From Amycolatopsis sp. EV170708-02-1 (GTDB lineage Bacteria > Actinomycetota > Actinomycetes > Mycobacteriales > Pseudonocardiaceae): a stretch of 64,000 nt of DNA. Made by a program: the position numbers and the translations under genes. A model generated the notes under the pieces. The model was given only the letters and a program-made list of their open reading frames with translations. It made no database searches and was not told the DNA's origin. This document shows, one piece after another, positions 8,785 to 16,970 of this stretch; the stretch's first letter is position 1, and every line of letters starts with the position of its first letter. The stretch covers positions 6,696,001-6,760,000 of the forward strand of contig NZ_CP092497.1 of the NCBI RefSeq assembly GCF_022479115.1, in the 5' to 3' direction.

Positions 8785-9237
8785 CTATGACGACGGTCCC
8801 ACCGGGGAGACGATGCGGGCCAGCAGGTCGACGAGTTGGTCACGCTCGGCCGGCGTCAGCGCTGAGGTCAGTTCGTCGTTGGCTTCGTCGCCCAGCTTTT
8901 CGGTACGGCGCAGGCGCCGGCTCCCGGCGGCCGAGATGGATATGGCGTTCTTGCGCCGGTCGGCCGGATCGGGGGTGCGGGCGATCAGACCCTCTCGGTG
9001 CAGATCGTTGACGATCGCGACCATGTCCTTGGGGTCGACGCGCAGGGTCCGGCCGAGATCCGCCTGAGACACCGGCCCCAGCTCGGCGACGGAGGCCAGC
9101 ACCGCGTGGTGCATCATTCGCAGGCCCTCGCGCGCCAGCGCCTCCGCCACCAGCCGATGACCGCGGGCCGCGGCACGGCCGAGGAGCCAGCTCGGGAGAG
9201 CGCGGATGCGGGCAGGGGCGTACGGGACGTCGACCAT
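8785..9237 (-). CDS. MarR-family transcriptional repressor
   Basis: The product is 150 residues, typical of MarR. The winged helix-turn-helix is seen in LGPVSQADLGRTLRVDPKDM followed by VAIVNDLHREGLIARTPDPADRR, where the DPADRR wing motif is diagnostic. The C-terminal dimerisation helix includes LTPAERDQLVDLLARIV. It is divergent from a medium-chain oxidoreductase gene, and two near-identical 14-bp palindromes lie in the 81-base gap. The layout suggests autorepression and control of the oxidoreductase, released by an electrophile or quinone-like ligand (inference). Confidence 0.93.
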   Translation of the reverse strand: MVDVPYAPARIRALPSWLLGRAAARGHRLVAEALAREGLRMMHHAVLASVAELGPVSQADLGRTLRVDPKDMVAIVNDLHREGLIARTPDPADRRKNAISISAAGSRRLRRTEKLGDEANDELTSALTPAERDQLVDLLARIVSPVGPSS

Positions 9238-9259
9238 CCCGACAGGCTACCGAAAATCA

Positions 9260-9302
9260 TTGGGAGTACCCAACAGAATCCGTTATCGTTGGGACTACCC
9301 AA
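9260..9302. promoter_or_regulatory. Twin MarR operators
   Basis: Two 14-bp near-palindromes, TTGGGAGTACCCAA (9260-9273) and TTGGGACTACCCAA (9289-9302), differ only at one central base and are 29 bases apart centre to centre. They fill the divergent promoter region between the MarR gene and the oxidoreductase. The second ends 16 bases before the ATG at 9319, a position suited to blocking initiation. Confidence 0.82.
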
Positions 9303-9318
9303 CAACCTGGAGGTAGTC

Positions 9319-10254
9319 ATGCGCCGAGTCCGCTTCTACGAGTACGGCGGTCCGGAGGTACTCCGCCTCGAACAGGCCCCGACACCCGAACCGGGGCCTG
9401 GTGAGCTCCTGGTGCGGACCGAGGCCATCGGCGTGACCTTGCCTTCGGTGCGCAAAGTCCGCGGCGAAGGTGACCGCGCGCCGCTCCCGGGCGTGCTCGG
9501 CGGGGAGATCGCCGGGCAGGTTGTCGCTGTCGGCCCGCAGACGACCGGCTTCACGGTCGGGGACCGGGTCACATCGCTGACCTTCACCGGCTCCTACGCC
9601 GATATGGTCCTCGCTCCCAGCCACATGGCGAGCCGCATCCCCGACGACGCCGGCTGCGTCCAGGCTGTCGCGCTGGTACGCAGCGGACACGTCGCGCTCG
9701 GCGCGCTGTCGACCGCCAAGGTCACCGCGGCCGAATCCGTACTCGTCACCGGCGCGGCCGGCGGCGTGGGGCACCTCGCGGTCCAACTGGCGAAGATCCA
9801 AGGGATCAAGCGGGTCGTGGCGGCCGTCAGCTCCCCCGGCAAGGCGGACTTCCTGCGCGACCTCGGAGCCGACGAAGTCGTCATCTACGACAGCGACCAC
9901 TGGGGCGAGCCCGTCGACGTGGTGCTCGACGGCGTCGGCGGCGAGTTGCTCACCCGCGCCGTCGCCGCGCTGAAACCCGGCGGACGGCTGATCTTCTTCA
10001 ACTCCGGCGGCGGCACGGTGCCCGCCTTCGATCTGCTCGCCGGCTCCAAGACCATCACCGGCTTCACCATGGCCCGGTTCGCCGGCACCCAGCGCGAACT
10101 CTACGACCGCCACCACGGGCAACTGTGGCAACTCCACCAGACCGGACGGCTACGAGCCGCCGTACACGCCGAAATCCCCATGTCCGACGCCGCGTCGGCG
10201 CACGAAATCATCGAGGCCCGCGCCAACATCGGCAAAGTGGTCCTCCGCCCCTGA
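9319..10254 (+). CDS. Zinc-independent quinone oxidoreductase-like MDR protein
   Basis: The product is about 311 residues. ATG at 9319 is chosen because a CTGGAGG ribosome-binding site lies at 9307-9313, although the frame is open further upstream. The protein has the GroES-like N-domain of medium-chain dehydrogenases (FYEYGGPEVLRLEQ, GDRVTSLTFTGSYADMV) and the Rossmann NADP(H) motif VLVTGAAGGVGHLAVQLAKI, typical of QOR/zeta-crystallin. No zinc-ligand cysteine cluster is visible. It probably reduces quinones or other alpha,beta-unsaturated carbonyls with NADPH. The divergent MarR gene and twin operators imply ligand-induced expression. Confidence 0.92.
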   Translation: MRRVRFYEYGGPEVLRLEQAPTPEPGPGELLVRTEAIGVTLPSVRKVRGEGDRAPLPGVLGGEIAGQVVAVGPQTTGFTVGDRVTSLTFTGSYADMVLAPSHMASRIPDDAGCVQAVALVRSGHVALGALSTAKVTAAESVLVTGAAGGVGHLAVQLAKIQGIKRVVAAVSSPGKADFLRDLGADEVVIYDSDHWGEPVDVVLDGVGGELLTRAVAALKPGGRLIFFNSGGGTVPAFDLLAGSKTITGFTMARFAGTQRELYDRHHGQLWQLHQTGRLRAAVHAEIPMSDAASAHEIIEARANIGKVVLRP

Positions 10255-10270
10255 TCCGCCGCTTGCGAGA

Positions 10271-10290
10271 CCTCCGCCCATCGGCGGAGG
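10271..10290 (+). terminator. Hairpin terminator after oxidoreductase
   Basis: CCTCCGCC and GGCGGAGG pair perfectly around a CATC loop, 16 bases after the stop codon at 10254. Confidence 0.6.
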
Positions 10291-10530
10291 CGGGCGTTCG
10301 TGGCGAGAACGTGTTCTTACAACGCCGTCGATCCGATGGGCGCTGCGATCACCGACCGGGCAAGGAAGTTAGCGCCGGAGCGGCCGTCCGGACCAGGCTC
10401 ACAACAAAGGAGACTCCGGCCCCGCAAGAACAACCACGGCGTCGCCGACCTGCCGTACGTCCATTCTGGAAGCCGACGCGATCGACCGTCCGAACTGGAC
10501 AGCGTGCGGCAGCGATCGCCGAGATCGAAC

Positions 10531-10764
10531 GTGAGCAGGAAGCCTGCGGCGAACAAGAACACCGTTCAAGCCGAGACGGCTCGGCTGGACGCGCAAGACA
10601 TCGAGACTCCGGCACCACCCACACCCTCGGACCCGCGCCTTCCGGCCGCCGTTCCCTACTTGCGGGTCAACTTGGCCAGGGCGCTCTTCGAGGTGACTCA
10701 GCTCACCGTGCAGTCGATAGCGGAAGCAGGAGAAAGGATCACAGACGCCATGCCTGGCTACTGA
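10531..10764 (+). CDS. Small hypothetical protein at island border
   Basis: The frame is open from 10300, but the upstream part is low-complexity and Arg/Pro-rich, and GTG at 10531 with GAG seven bases upstream gives a more credible 77-residue protein. The C-terminal half looks like a helix, LRVNLARALFEVTQLTVQSI followed by AEAGERITDAMPGY. A strong hairpin terminator six bases after the stop supports a real transcript ending here. No family was recognised. It lies at the left edge of the accessory island. Both the start and the coding status are uncertain. Confidence 0.4.
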   Translation: MSRKPAANKNTVQAETARLDAQDIETPAPPTPSDPRLPAAVPYLRVNLARALFEVTQLTVQSIAEAGERITDAMPGY

Positions 10765-10770
10765 AATAGC

Positions 10771-10801
10771 AAAAGCGTCGATCAAAATGATCGGCGCTTT
10801 T
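10771..10801 (+). terminator. Intrinsic terminator
   Basis: AAAAGCGTCGATCA (10771-10784) pairs with TGATCGGCGCTTTT (10788-10801) around an AAA loop, with one G-T wobble. The A-run before and T-run after the stem make it a classical Rho-independent terminator that could work in both directions, unlike the T-less hairpins elsewhere in the window. Confidence 0.85.
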
Positions 10802-10921
10802 CGTGCTGTACCCCCGACGAGGTACGGACAGCAACCACGCGTCCTCTCAGCCCCCTGAGCTGCAACTTTCCGCCACACTGAGGATCAACCGGCTGCGCCG
10901 GGACCGCGGTGGAGCCACATC

Positions 10922-11707
10922 ATGAACAGCATCCGTCGGGACCTCTCCCTCTGGATTCAATGCGGTTGCACCGCCCTGGTCGCCCTCGGGGCCGCCTATG
11001 CCTCCTACGTCCATGGGCGTCAGTTCGCGCTCCGGTTCGGCGCGGACACGACGACCGCCTCGATCTGGCCGCTCATCGTCGACGGCCTCCTCACCACCGC
11101 GACCGTCGAACTCTGGAAGCCCAGTCGCGACGGCTCCAGCCGTTGGCCGGCCTGGGCAGCGTTCGTCTTCGGCATCGCGCTGTCCCTCTGTGCGAACATC
11201 GCCTCTGCTCCGGTGACGAGCGCCTTCGGCGTCGCCGTCGCCGCATGCCCACCGCTTGCTCTGCTACTCGCCGTCGAACTCCTCAACCGAGCACTCAAAC
11301 GCCACCGCACCGAACCACCAACGCCCTCACCCTCCGACCGCATTCACAAGGAATCCGAACCCCTCACCCCAAACCCGGCCACCCTTCGGCCTACTACACC
11401 AAACCCGACGGACCAGCCGGTCAAGCCCAGCGCCGAACAACTGATGTGGACCCACTACCAGCGCGAGCACACCCAAGGCCGAACACCCACCGGCGCCGAA
11501 CTCGACCGCATCGCCGGAACCCACAACTACGGTCGCCGCATCCTCCGAAAATGGCGCAAAGAAGGCACACTCCCGCATACAGCCACAGCCAACTCCGAAC
11601 CACACCCGCCATACGAAACGCCGTCAGGGCCCCAAACGACGACATCAACGAACCCACGTCCACAAGCGGACATCCTCGGGCGAGAACTCGCCGAATCGAT
11701 GCCCTGA
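10922..11707 (+). CDS. DUF2637 membrane protein (mobile-element associated)
   Basis: The product is 261 residues, starting at ATG 10922 with a GTGGAG ribosome-binding site. Four membrane segments fill the first 130 residues, including WIQCGCTALVALGAAYASYV, SIWPLIVDGLLTTATVEL and AFVFGIALSLCANIA. This arrangement is typical of DUF2637 proteins found on actinobacterial plasmids and integrative elements. A Pro/Thr-rich linker leads to a small helix-turn-helix-like tail, TGAELDRIAGTHNYGRRILR. The CRISPR leader and array start 95 bases after the stop. A truncated second copy sits at 12807-13257, again just upstream of a leader and repeats. A role in conjugation or element maintenance is inferred from context, not shown. 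Confidence 0.82.
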   Translation: MNSIRRDLSLWIQCGCTALVALGAAYASYVHGRQFALRFGADTTTASIWPLIVDGLLTTATVELWKPSRDGSSRWPAWAAFVFGIALSLCANIASAPVTSAFGVAVAACPPLALLLAVELLNRALKRHRTEPPTPSPSDRIHKESEPLTPNPATLRPTTPNPTDQPVKPSAEQLMWTHYQREHTQGRTPTGAELDRIAGTHNYGRRILRKWRKEGTLPHTATANSEPHPPYETPSGPQTTTSTNPRPQADILGRELAESMP

Positions 11708-11801
11708 GGTTCGAGCCAACGTCATGATCAGCATGAGGACATTACGACAACCAAACGGAACAAACCAGCAGTATGATCTTCAAAGGACCAGGTCAGTTTG
11801 T
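11708..11801 (+). promoter_or_regulatory. CRISPR leader
   Basis: This 94-base, comparatively AT-rich stretch runs between the DUF2637 stop codon and the first repeat. Its last 30 bases (AACCAGCAGTATGATCTTCA and following) recur almost unchanged at about 13302-13344 before the second, mini array. Conservation in both copies, and the better repeat quality at this end, mark it as the leader. Confidence 0.75.
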
Positions 11802-12806
11802 GTCGTCCCCGCGCGAGCGGGGTTGGCCCCTTGTCCGCCGTCATCTGGATCAGCCGGTTGTAGTCGTCCCTGCGCGAGCGGGGTTGGTCCCTTGTAGAGC
11901 GGTTTCCGCGCGATCCACCAGCGGTCGTCCCCGCGCGAGCGGGGTTGGTCCCGTTGGTTGTGGGCGCGCTCGTCATTGTGGCGCGTCGTCCCCGCGCAGG
12001 CGGGGCTGGTCCGTTCCACCGGCCGGAAGGGCCCGCGCTCGCCGAGTCGTCCCCGCACAGGCAGGGCTGGTCCCAGCTCCGGATCCTGGCGGCCCTGGTA
12101 GAAACCGTCGTCCCCGCGCAGGCGGGGCTGGTCCCTCGGTCACCATCCGGCGTTGTCCGGCGTTGAGGTCGTCCCCGCGCAAGCGGGACTGGTCCCCAAA
12201 AGACCGGGATCGCGTCGTAGTCGCGACCGTCGTCCCCGCATAGGCGGGGTTGGCCCCTGGTAGCCGCCGTACTTCCCGATCAGGTACAGGTCGTCCCCGC
12301 GCAGGCGGGGCTGATCCCTTGGCGCGCATCCGGTCGATGCTTTCTGACTGCGGTCCCTCCTCGCGCTCGCGAGCTTGGTTCCGACGTCTGGTGCACGCCA
12401 GCGAGACCGACTTGTCGTCCCCACAAGCGGGGTTGGCCCCACGGCGCGGATCAGCTTGTCCAGATCCGGCTTGTCGTCCCTGCGCGAGCGGGGCTGGTCA
12501 GCCGGGGAGATCCTGGTTCGGGACCATGTGAAGTCGTCCCCGTACGAGCGGGGTTGATCCCTCGATGGCGGAATTCATGATCACGCTGATTACGTCGCCC
12601 CCGCGCGAGCGGGGTTGATCCCGGCCGCCACAACAAGACGTTCGTGAAGCGGCGGTCGTCCCTCACGCAGGCGGGGATGGTCCGCTCACCGAGTTCCCGC
12701 GAGCCTGGCGTCCTGGGTCGTCCCGCGGATATAGGGTTGGTCCGTCCCGCCGGGACCCTGGTGCACACGGTGATCGCGTTGTCCCCGCACAGGCGGGGAT
12801 GGTCGG
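11802..12806 (+). CRISPR. Type I-E-like CRISPR array, 17 repeats and 16 spacers
   Basis: Repeats are 29 bases, starting GTCGTCCCCGCGCGAG and ending CGGGGTTGGTCCC, with the usual GC-rich internal palindrome. Most spacers are exactly 32 bases (for example 11831-11862, 11892-11923, 11953-11984), the size expected for type I-E. Repeat starts: 11802, 11863, 11924, 11985, 12046, 12107, 12168, 12229, 12290, about 12351 (badly degenerate), 12414 (two bases short), 12473, 12533, 12594, 12655, 12717 (short) and 12778. Two repeat flavours occur: CGAG..GGTTGG (repeats 1-3 and 12-14) and CAGG..GGCTGG or GGATGG (repeats 4-6, 9, 15, 17). Degeneration rises away from the leader. No cas gene lies in the window. 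Confidence 0.96.
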
Positions 12807-13257
12807 TGGCCGCTTGGTACGCATTCATCTTCGGCATCTCGCTCTCCCTGCGCGCACATCGCCTCCACACCCGTGACCAGCGCCCTCGGCGTCATCACCG
12901 CCGCTTGCCCACGCCTACGCCAGCCCCGGGCAACCCTCCGCAGGCGACACCAGGCCCGACGGACCAGCCCTTCAAACCCACCGCCGAACAACTGATGTGG
13001 ACCCACTATCAGCACGAACCCACCCAAGGCCGAACGCCATCCGGCGCCGACCTCGACCGCGTCGCCGGAACCCACAGCTACGGCCGCCGCATCCTTCGAA
13101 AATGGCGCAAAGAGGCACGCTCCCGCTCTCAGCCCATGACACCCCTGAACCGCACCGAGCACGCGAAACACCGTCAGTGCCCCAGACAACGACACCGCCG
13201 TACCCACTACGCACACCGACACCGCAATACGAGAACTCGCCGAATCAACAACCTAGG
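12807..13257 (+). pseudogene. Decayed 3' remnant of a second DUF2637 gene
   Basis: Directly after the last repeat the sequence becomes homologous to the interior of the DUF2637 gene: WYAFIFGISLSLRAH here matches WAAFVFGIALSLCAN there. The frame then shifts, a membrane-helix segment is deleted, and the C-terminal homology resumes with AEQLMWTHYQHEPTQGRTPS and GADLDRVAGTHSYGRRILRK. The first 80 or so codons and the start are gone, replaced by CRISPR repeats. It is a duplicate of 10922-11707 that has lost function. Confidence 0.85.
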
Positions 13258-13344
13258 GCTCGGTTCGACCCTCTTGGTCAGTCTGAGGGCTAACAGGCTG
13301 AAGAAAACCAGCAGTACGATCTTCAATGAGCCAGGTCAGTCCGC
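13258..13344 (+). promoter_or_regulatory. Second copy of the CRISPR leader
   Basis: This region matches the sequence between the intact DUF2637 gene and array 1: both contain an AACCAGCAGTA.GATCTTCAA segment and then CCAGGTCAGT directly before the first repeat. It supports duplication of the whole gene-leader-repeat cassette. Confidence 0.7.
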
Positions 13345-13434
13345 GTCGTCCCCGTGCTAGCGGGGTTGGTCCCAGCGGCACTCCGAGCGTCCGGTCCAAA
13401 TGGCCGTCGTCCCCGCGCGAGCGGGGCTGCCGTT
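13345..13434 (+). CRISPR. Remnant mini CRISPR array, 2 repeats and 1 spacer
   Basis: A repeat at 13345-13373 (GTCGTCCCCGTGCTAGCGGG and following), one 32-base spacer at 13374-13405, and a terminal repeat at 13406-13434 whose last bases have diverged. It has the same orientation and repeat family as array 1, and the leader copy lies directly upstream. Confidence 0.85.
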
Positions 13435-13554
13435 GACCTAAAAGTCAAGGCAGCAAGCCACACGCTCGATCCGGCCGTTTGTCGTGAGCAGTGAGACAGA
13501 CCGGCCTGAGACGAGCTGGTTCGGCAGGGGGTGGCTTATAGCATTGTGTCTGCG

Positions 13555-13710
13555 ATGAGGTCGAGTTCACCTGCGGCGCTCGACGAGCCCGGCAGGGTCG
13601 TTCGCTGTGGGTTTGACGGACACGGCGGGCTGGTGTCTCTGAATCCTGGCGAGGAAGGCGTGGTCGAGGCGGCGGCATTGCGCCGGTTTACTTGTGCTCA
13701 GCAGGCGTGA
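13555..13710 (+). CDS. Possible 51-residue ORF downstream of mini array
   Basis: An ATG-started frame encodes RCGFDGHGGLVSLNPGEEG and then VVEAAALRRFTCAQQA. Its composition looks more protein-like than the neighbouring frames, but there is no clear ribosome-binding site and no family is recognised. It may be a fragment of a degraded island gene. The surrounding stretch from 13435 to 13837 otherwise holds nothing I can support. Confidence 0.25.
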   Translation: MRSSSPAALDEPGRVVRCGFDGHGGLVSLNPGEEGVVEAAALRRFTCAQQA

Positions 13711-13837
13711 TCGTAGCCTGGCACGAGATTCCGGGGTTCGGCCATCGTGGCTTTCCGTTTCGCGGCCGCTCGAGAGACCAGGTAGTCCCGAGCTCGCTCG
13801 GCTTATCCCTCAACCGCACCGGAATCGGACCTCCCGG

Positions 13838-16510
13838 TCAGGACGGTTCCAGCTGCGAATACCGGCCGAGCCAGCCTGTCGCTCGATAGTCGCCTCGCCA
13901 GGTGAAGGCGGCCACCTGCGTGTCGTCGTCGGCCTGGACGGACCCATTTCCCTGCGACAAGCCAACCCGAGAGAATCTTCTGCCCGACCAAGCCACGACG
14001 ACACTCGAATCCGGTGCCGAGACCGCGATCAGGTCCTCGTTTCTCTCGATGACGACGTCGGTCGCACGTTCCCTCAACAAGGCGCGATAAGCCTCGTCAT
14101 CGAGACGGCACTGACTCGGAACCCCTCTGGCCGACCAGTCAGGGCCAGTGATCCCCCGCGCTCTCGCGGCGCTCCAGAGCGCGGGAACGAGATCTTCGGC
14201 GTGCGTGGGGGTGGCCATCTGCTCGCACATCCACAGCAGCCGGCCGGCTCCGCGGGGCGGCTGGCATCGTCGCCATTTCACGCGGCGGCTCAGGTCCGCC
14301 GCGACGACCGCGCTCCAGGGGTGGACAGTCCCGAGCTGCCCCTGGCAACCGATCCAATGGAGATACCGGGGTGCGTCCTCCAGCACCGGATACAAAGCCA
14401 GATAGGGGAGCCCGGCGATCGTCTTGGCCCCACGACGGAACGCTTCCGGCGTACTCGCGACGAGACCGAGTGCGACCCTGGCCAGATCGCCCCGCTGATA
14501 GACGCCCGAGCCGTCCGGATGAAGCAACCGGTTGACCACGGCCTTCAGTTCTTCGTTGATCGCGCTTTGGGCGAGCTTGGGCACCAGCCCCGCGATCAGG
14601 TCGATGACCGTGCGTTCCGCTTCATCCGGCGAATCCGGTAACGCGCTCTCAGCGAGAGCCACCCTGATCTCGTGTCCCACCGCTGCGGGCACCATGAGCC
14701 GCGCCGTGACCTTTCCCAGGTCCGTCGGTGCGAGCATGAATTCACCGTCGACCGCCTCGGCTCCGCTGATGAACCGGCCTTCGACGAGGAACCGGACGGC
14801 CTCGCGGAGGGGTTGCAGGCTACGGCTGCCTTGATGGCACGCCAAGGTGCCGACCCACCAGTCCTCGGCCTCACGTAGTGAGGCGATCCGCCGCTGGACC
14901 ACTTCGGCGAGAACGTGATCCGGCAGACTGGCCTCGATCCGGGAGCGCACGGTGTTCCCGGCGACGAGTTTGGCCTGCCAGCGCTGGCGCTCTTGTTCGG
15001 TGACGATCATGAAAGCCCAGCCATCGCGCTCGCCCTGCCCCACCCGGCCGGCCCGGCCGAACATCTGCTGGACGGTCGCCACGTCGATCGGATTCATCCC
15101 GACCTCGGTGTCCTGCACGATGACCGCCCGCGCCGGAAGGTTCACTCCGGCGGCGACCGTCGAAGTGGCGACGAGAACATCGATTTCCCGGGCGCGGAAC
15201 GCCTTCTCCGCCTCCCGTTTGTGATCCCAGCCCTTGTAGTGAAGACCTATCCGTGCTTCGCGGCAAACTTCGTGCAGCCGGTCGAGATCGTCCGGGTGCA
15301 CGCCATCGGTGCGTACCCCTCGGGAACCGGCGATCACGAGAGCCGTACGCCTGACCCCGCGCTTACTTCCGCAGAACACCAGCGCGCTACCACCGTCCTG
15401 GGTGACCATTCCGGTGAGCGCGTTCGCCACCCGGATACGTGCGCTCTCGACCAGCGACCAGTCCCGATGAGTGGCGATGACCGGCAATTGCCAGGTCAAC
15501 GTGCTGGGCCGCCAGGCCACCCGCACAAGCCGCGCCCCCAGCCACGCCGCGATCTCGTCGGCGTTGGCGACCGTGGCCGACAAACCCACGATGCGCACCT
15601 GGTCGTTGCCACGCATCCTGGCAAGGAGCGCTTCCAGGACCGGGCCACGTTCAGGGTCGCCCAGTAAGTGGATCTCGTCGACGATCAGGCACGCGACTTC
15701 GGCGAGAGCTTCGCGCAAGGACGATGCCCGGCACATCGCCTCGAATTTCTCGGTTGTCGCCACCCAGACGTCCGCTTCCCGGACACGTTCGACGTCGACG
15801 CTGTACTCGCCGGAAAGCCGCTCGACTCGGAGGCCCTCTCGACGCCACTGGTCGAGCTCGCGATCAAGCTCGTCCGTCAGTGACCGTTGCGGCACCAGCC
15901 ACGCGGCCTTGCGGCCTTCGCCGAGCACGGCTCGAAGTGCCGCGACCATTCCGACCGTGGTCTTGCCCGCGCCGGTGGGCGCGACCACGACAACGTGCGT
16001 CGATTCCCCCAAGATCGGTGGAACGGCTTCCGCTTGAGCGGGATTGAGGGAGGGGTACGGCAGAAAACGAAGCCAATCGCGGGGAACGAGTTCCTCCGCC
16101 GGTATCGAAGACGCGGTCTCGGCGGTACTGGTGTGACTGTCCCACAGCACTTCGAAGGCGTCCCGGGCGATGGCTGCTTCCACACCCGTGGTGCGGAACG
16201 GTTGCCGTCGCGCGGATCGCGCCAGGTAACACTCCGAAACCTGCGAAGCTCGGTGGGTGACGATCTCGTCGTCCACCAGGTAACGCACCGTACGCCAGTC
16301 GACACCGTTCGCCGTCAGCTTCGCCCTGAGATCATGGAATTCACCTGACGCGGGGAGGAGAACACGAGCATCGGCACCGGCGGGAAACACCGGTAGCTCG
16401 GCTCGCGGGTCAGCGATTTTAAGCCAGTAGTGCTCCGGCGAAGGCGAGGAGCACGTGTCGCCGGAACTCCGCTCGTCACCCGATCCGTTGTCCCCCGGCA
16501 CACGTGGCAC
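13838..16510 (-). CDS. Ski2-like DEAD/DEAH superfamily 2 helicase
   Basis: The product is 890 residues from GTG at 16510 (start uncertain, ribosome-binding site weak). All SF2 motifs are present in order: Q-like region PSLNPAQAEAV, Walker A APTGAGKTT (near residue 180), DEIH box VDEIHLLGD, motif III GLSAT, then the second RecA domain with VLVATSTVAAGVNLPARAVI and motif VI QMFGRAGRVGQ. This combination is typical of the Ski2/Hel308/Brr2 group, and the roughly 350-residue C-terminal region would carry the winged-helix and ratchet-like parts. There is no HD nuclease, so it is not Cas3. It lies in the tRNA-Asn island between the CRISPR remnants and Lsr2, which makes a defence or element-maintenance role possible but unproven. 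Confidence 0.85.
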   Translation of the reverse strand: MPRVPGDNGSGDERSSGDTCSSPSPEHYWLKIADPRAELPVFPAGADARVLLPASGEFHDLRAKLTANGVDWRTVRYLVDDEIVTHRASQVSECYLARSARRQPFRTTGVEAAIARDAFEVLWDSHTSTAETASSIPAEELVPRDWLRFLPYPSLNPAQAEAVPPILGESTHVVVVAPTGAGKTTVGMVAALRAVLGEGRKAAWLVPQRSLTDELDRELDQWRREGLRVERLSGEYSVDVERVREADVWVATTEKFEAMCRASSLREALAEVACLIVDEIHLLGDPERGPVLEALLARMRGNDQVRIVGLSATVANADEIAAWLGARLVRVAWRPSTLTWQLPVIATHRDWSLVESARIRVANALTGMVTQDGGSALVFCGSKRGVRRTALVIAGSRGVRTDGVHPDDLDRLHEVCREARIGLHYKGWDHKREAEKAFRAREIDVLVATSTVAAGVNLPARAVIVQDTEVGMNPIDVATVQQMFGRAGRVGQGERDGWAFMIVTEQERQRWQAKLVAGNTVRSRIEASLPDHVLAEVVQRRIASLREAEDWWVGTLACHQGSRSLQPLREAVRFLVEGRFISGAEAVDGEFMLAPTDLGKVTARLMVPAAVGHEIRVALAESALPDSPDEAERTVIDLIAGLVPKLAQSAINEELKAVVNRLLHPDGSGVYQRGDLARVALGLVASTPEAFRRGAKTIAGLPYLALYPVLEDAPRYLHWIGCQGQLGTVHPWSAVVAADLSRRVKWRRCQPPRGAGRLLWMCEQMATPTHAEDLVPALWSAARARGITGPDWSARGVPSQCRLDDEAYRALLRERATDVVIERNEDLIAVSAPDSSVVVAWSGRRFSRVGLSQGNGSVQADDDTQVAAFTWRGDYRATGWLGRYSQLEPS

Positions 16511-16793
16511 GTTAGCCGATCACCGTCCGCCGTCGATGCCCGGGCACGAGCAGGTTCGAGCTCAGCGGCCCCCGACGAGGAGGCTGCCCATCCACCGCCG
16601 CCATCCATAGCAGACATTTCGCTGGGATGCCCAGCGTTTTTGCGCGAGAATTGTCTGCCCGCATGGACACCGCGAGATGGCCTACGCTTCGAGGTACATG
16701 GCACCCGACCGAATTCCCGAAGCCCGGACACCACACCCAGTGAAACCTCGCTTCCGGGGATTCAGCTGAATCTCGGGCCATGTTGGGAAAGAG

Positions 16794-16840
16794 CAACGGC
16801 CCGCTCCAACACACACCCCGGATGCAGGGGCGGGCCGTTG
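16794..16840. terminator. Perfect 11-bp inverted repeat in the helicase-lsr2 gap
   Basis: CAACGGCCCGC (16794-16804) and GCGGGCCGTTG (16830-16840) pair perfectly across 25 bases, which themselves contain a CCCCGG..CAGGGG-type pairing. On the plus strand TTCGTCTGAC follows, without a strict T-run. It could terminate lsr2 transcription on the minus strand or be a structured RNA. The rest of the 460-base gap (16511-16970) shows no credible gene. Confidence 0.4.
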
Positions 16841-16970
16841 TTCGTCTGACCGACATCAATCAGTACAAGCGTGACGGCGACGCACTCCAGACAGGGTATT
16901 TCGCAGTCGGCGTTCAAATCGAATGTCGGTTTGCCGAAGCCGCCTAGATTTCTACGACGGAGCGGCCCTC

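Noticed and set aside
11773..12243. Plus-strand frame through the CRISPR array
   Set aside because: It is produced by repeated 61-base units and encodes SSPRERGWP-like repeats; it reflects the array, not a protein.
12644..13360. Frame joining the array end to the DUF2637 remnant
   Set aside because: It starts inside CRISPR spacers, lacks the first membrane segments and contains a frameshift and a deletion relative to the intact gene.
13445..13678. Minus-strand 77-residue frame after the mini array
   Set aside because: Arg/Pro-rich composition, no ribosome-binding site, no family resemblance.
13838..16510. Helicase considered as Cas3 of the CRISPR system
   Set aside because: No HD nuclease domain is visible, and the motifs fit Ski2/Hel308 better; no Cascade genes are adjacent.
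16512..16859. Minus-strand 115-residue frame upstream of the helicase
   Set aside because: Cys/Trp/Arg-rich random-looking translation that runs across the hairpin at 16794-16840.
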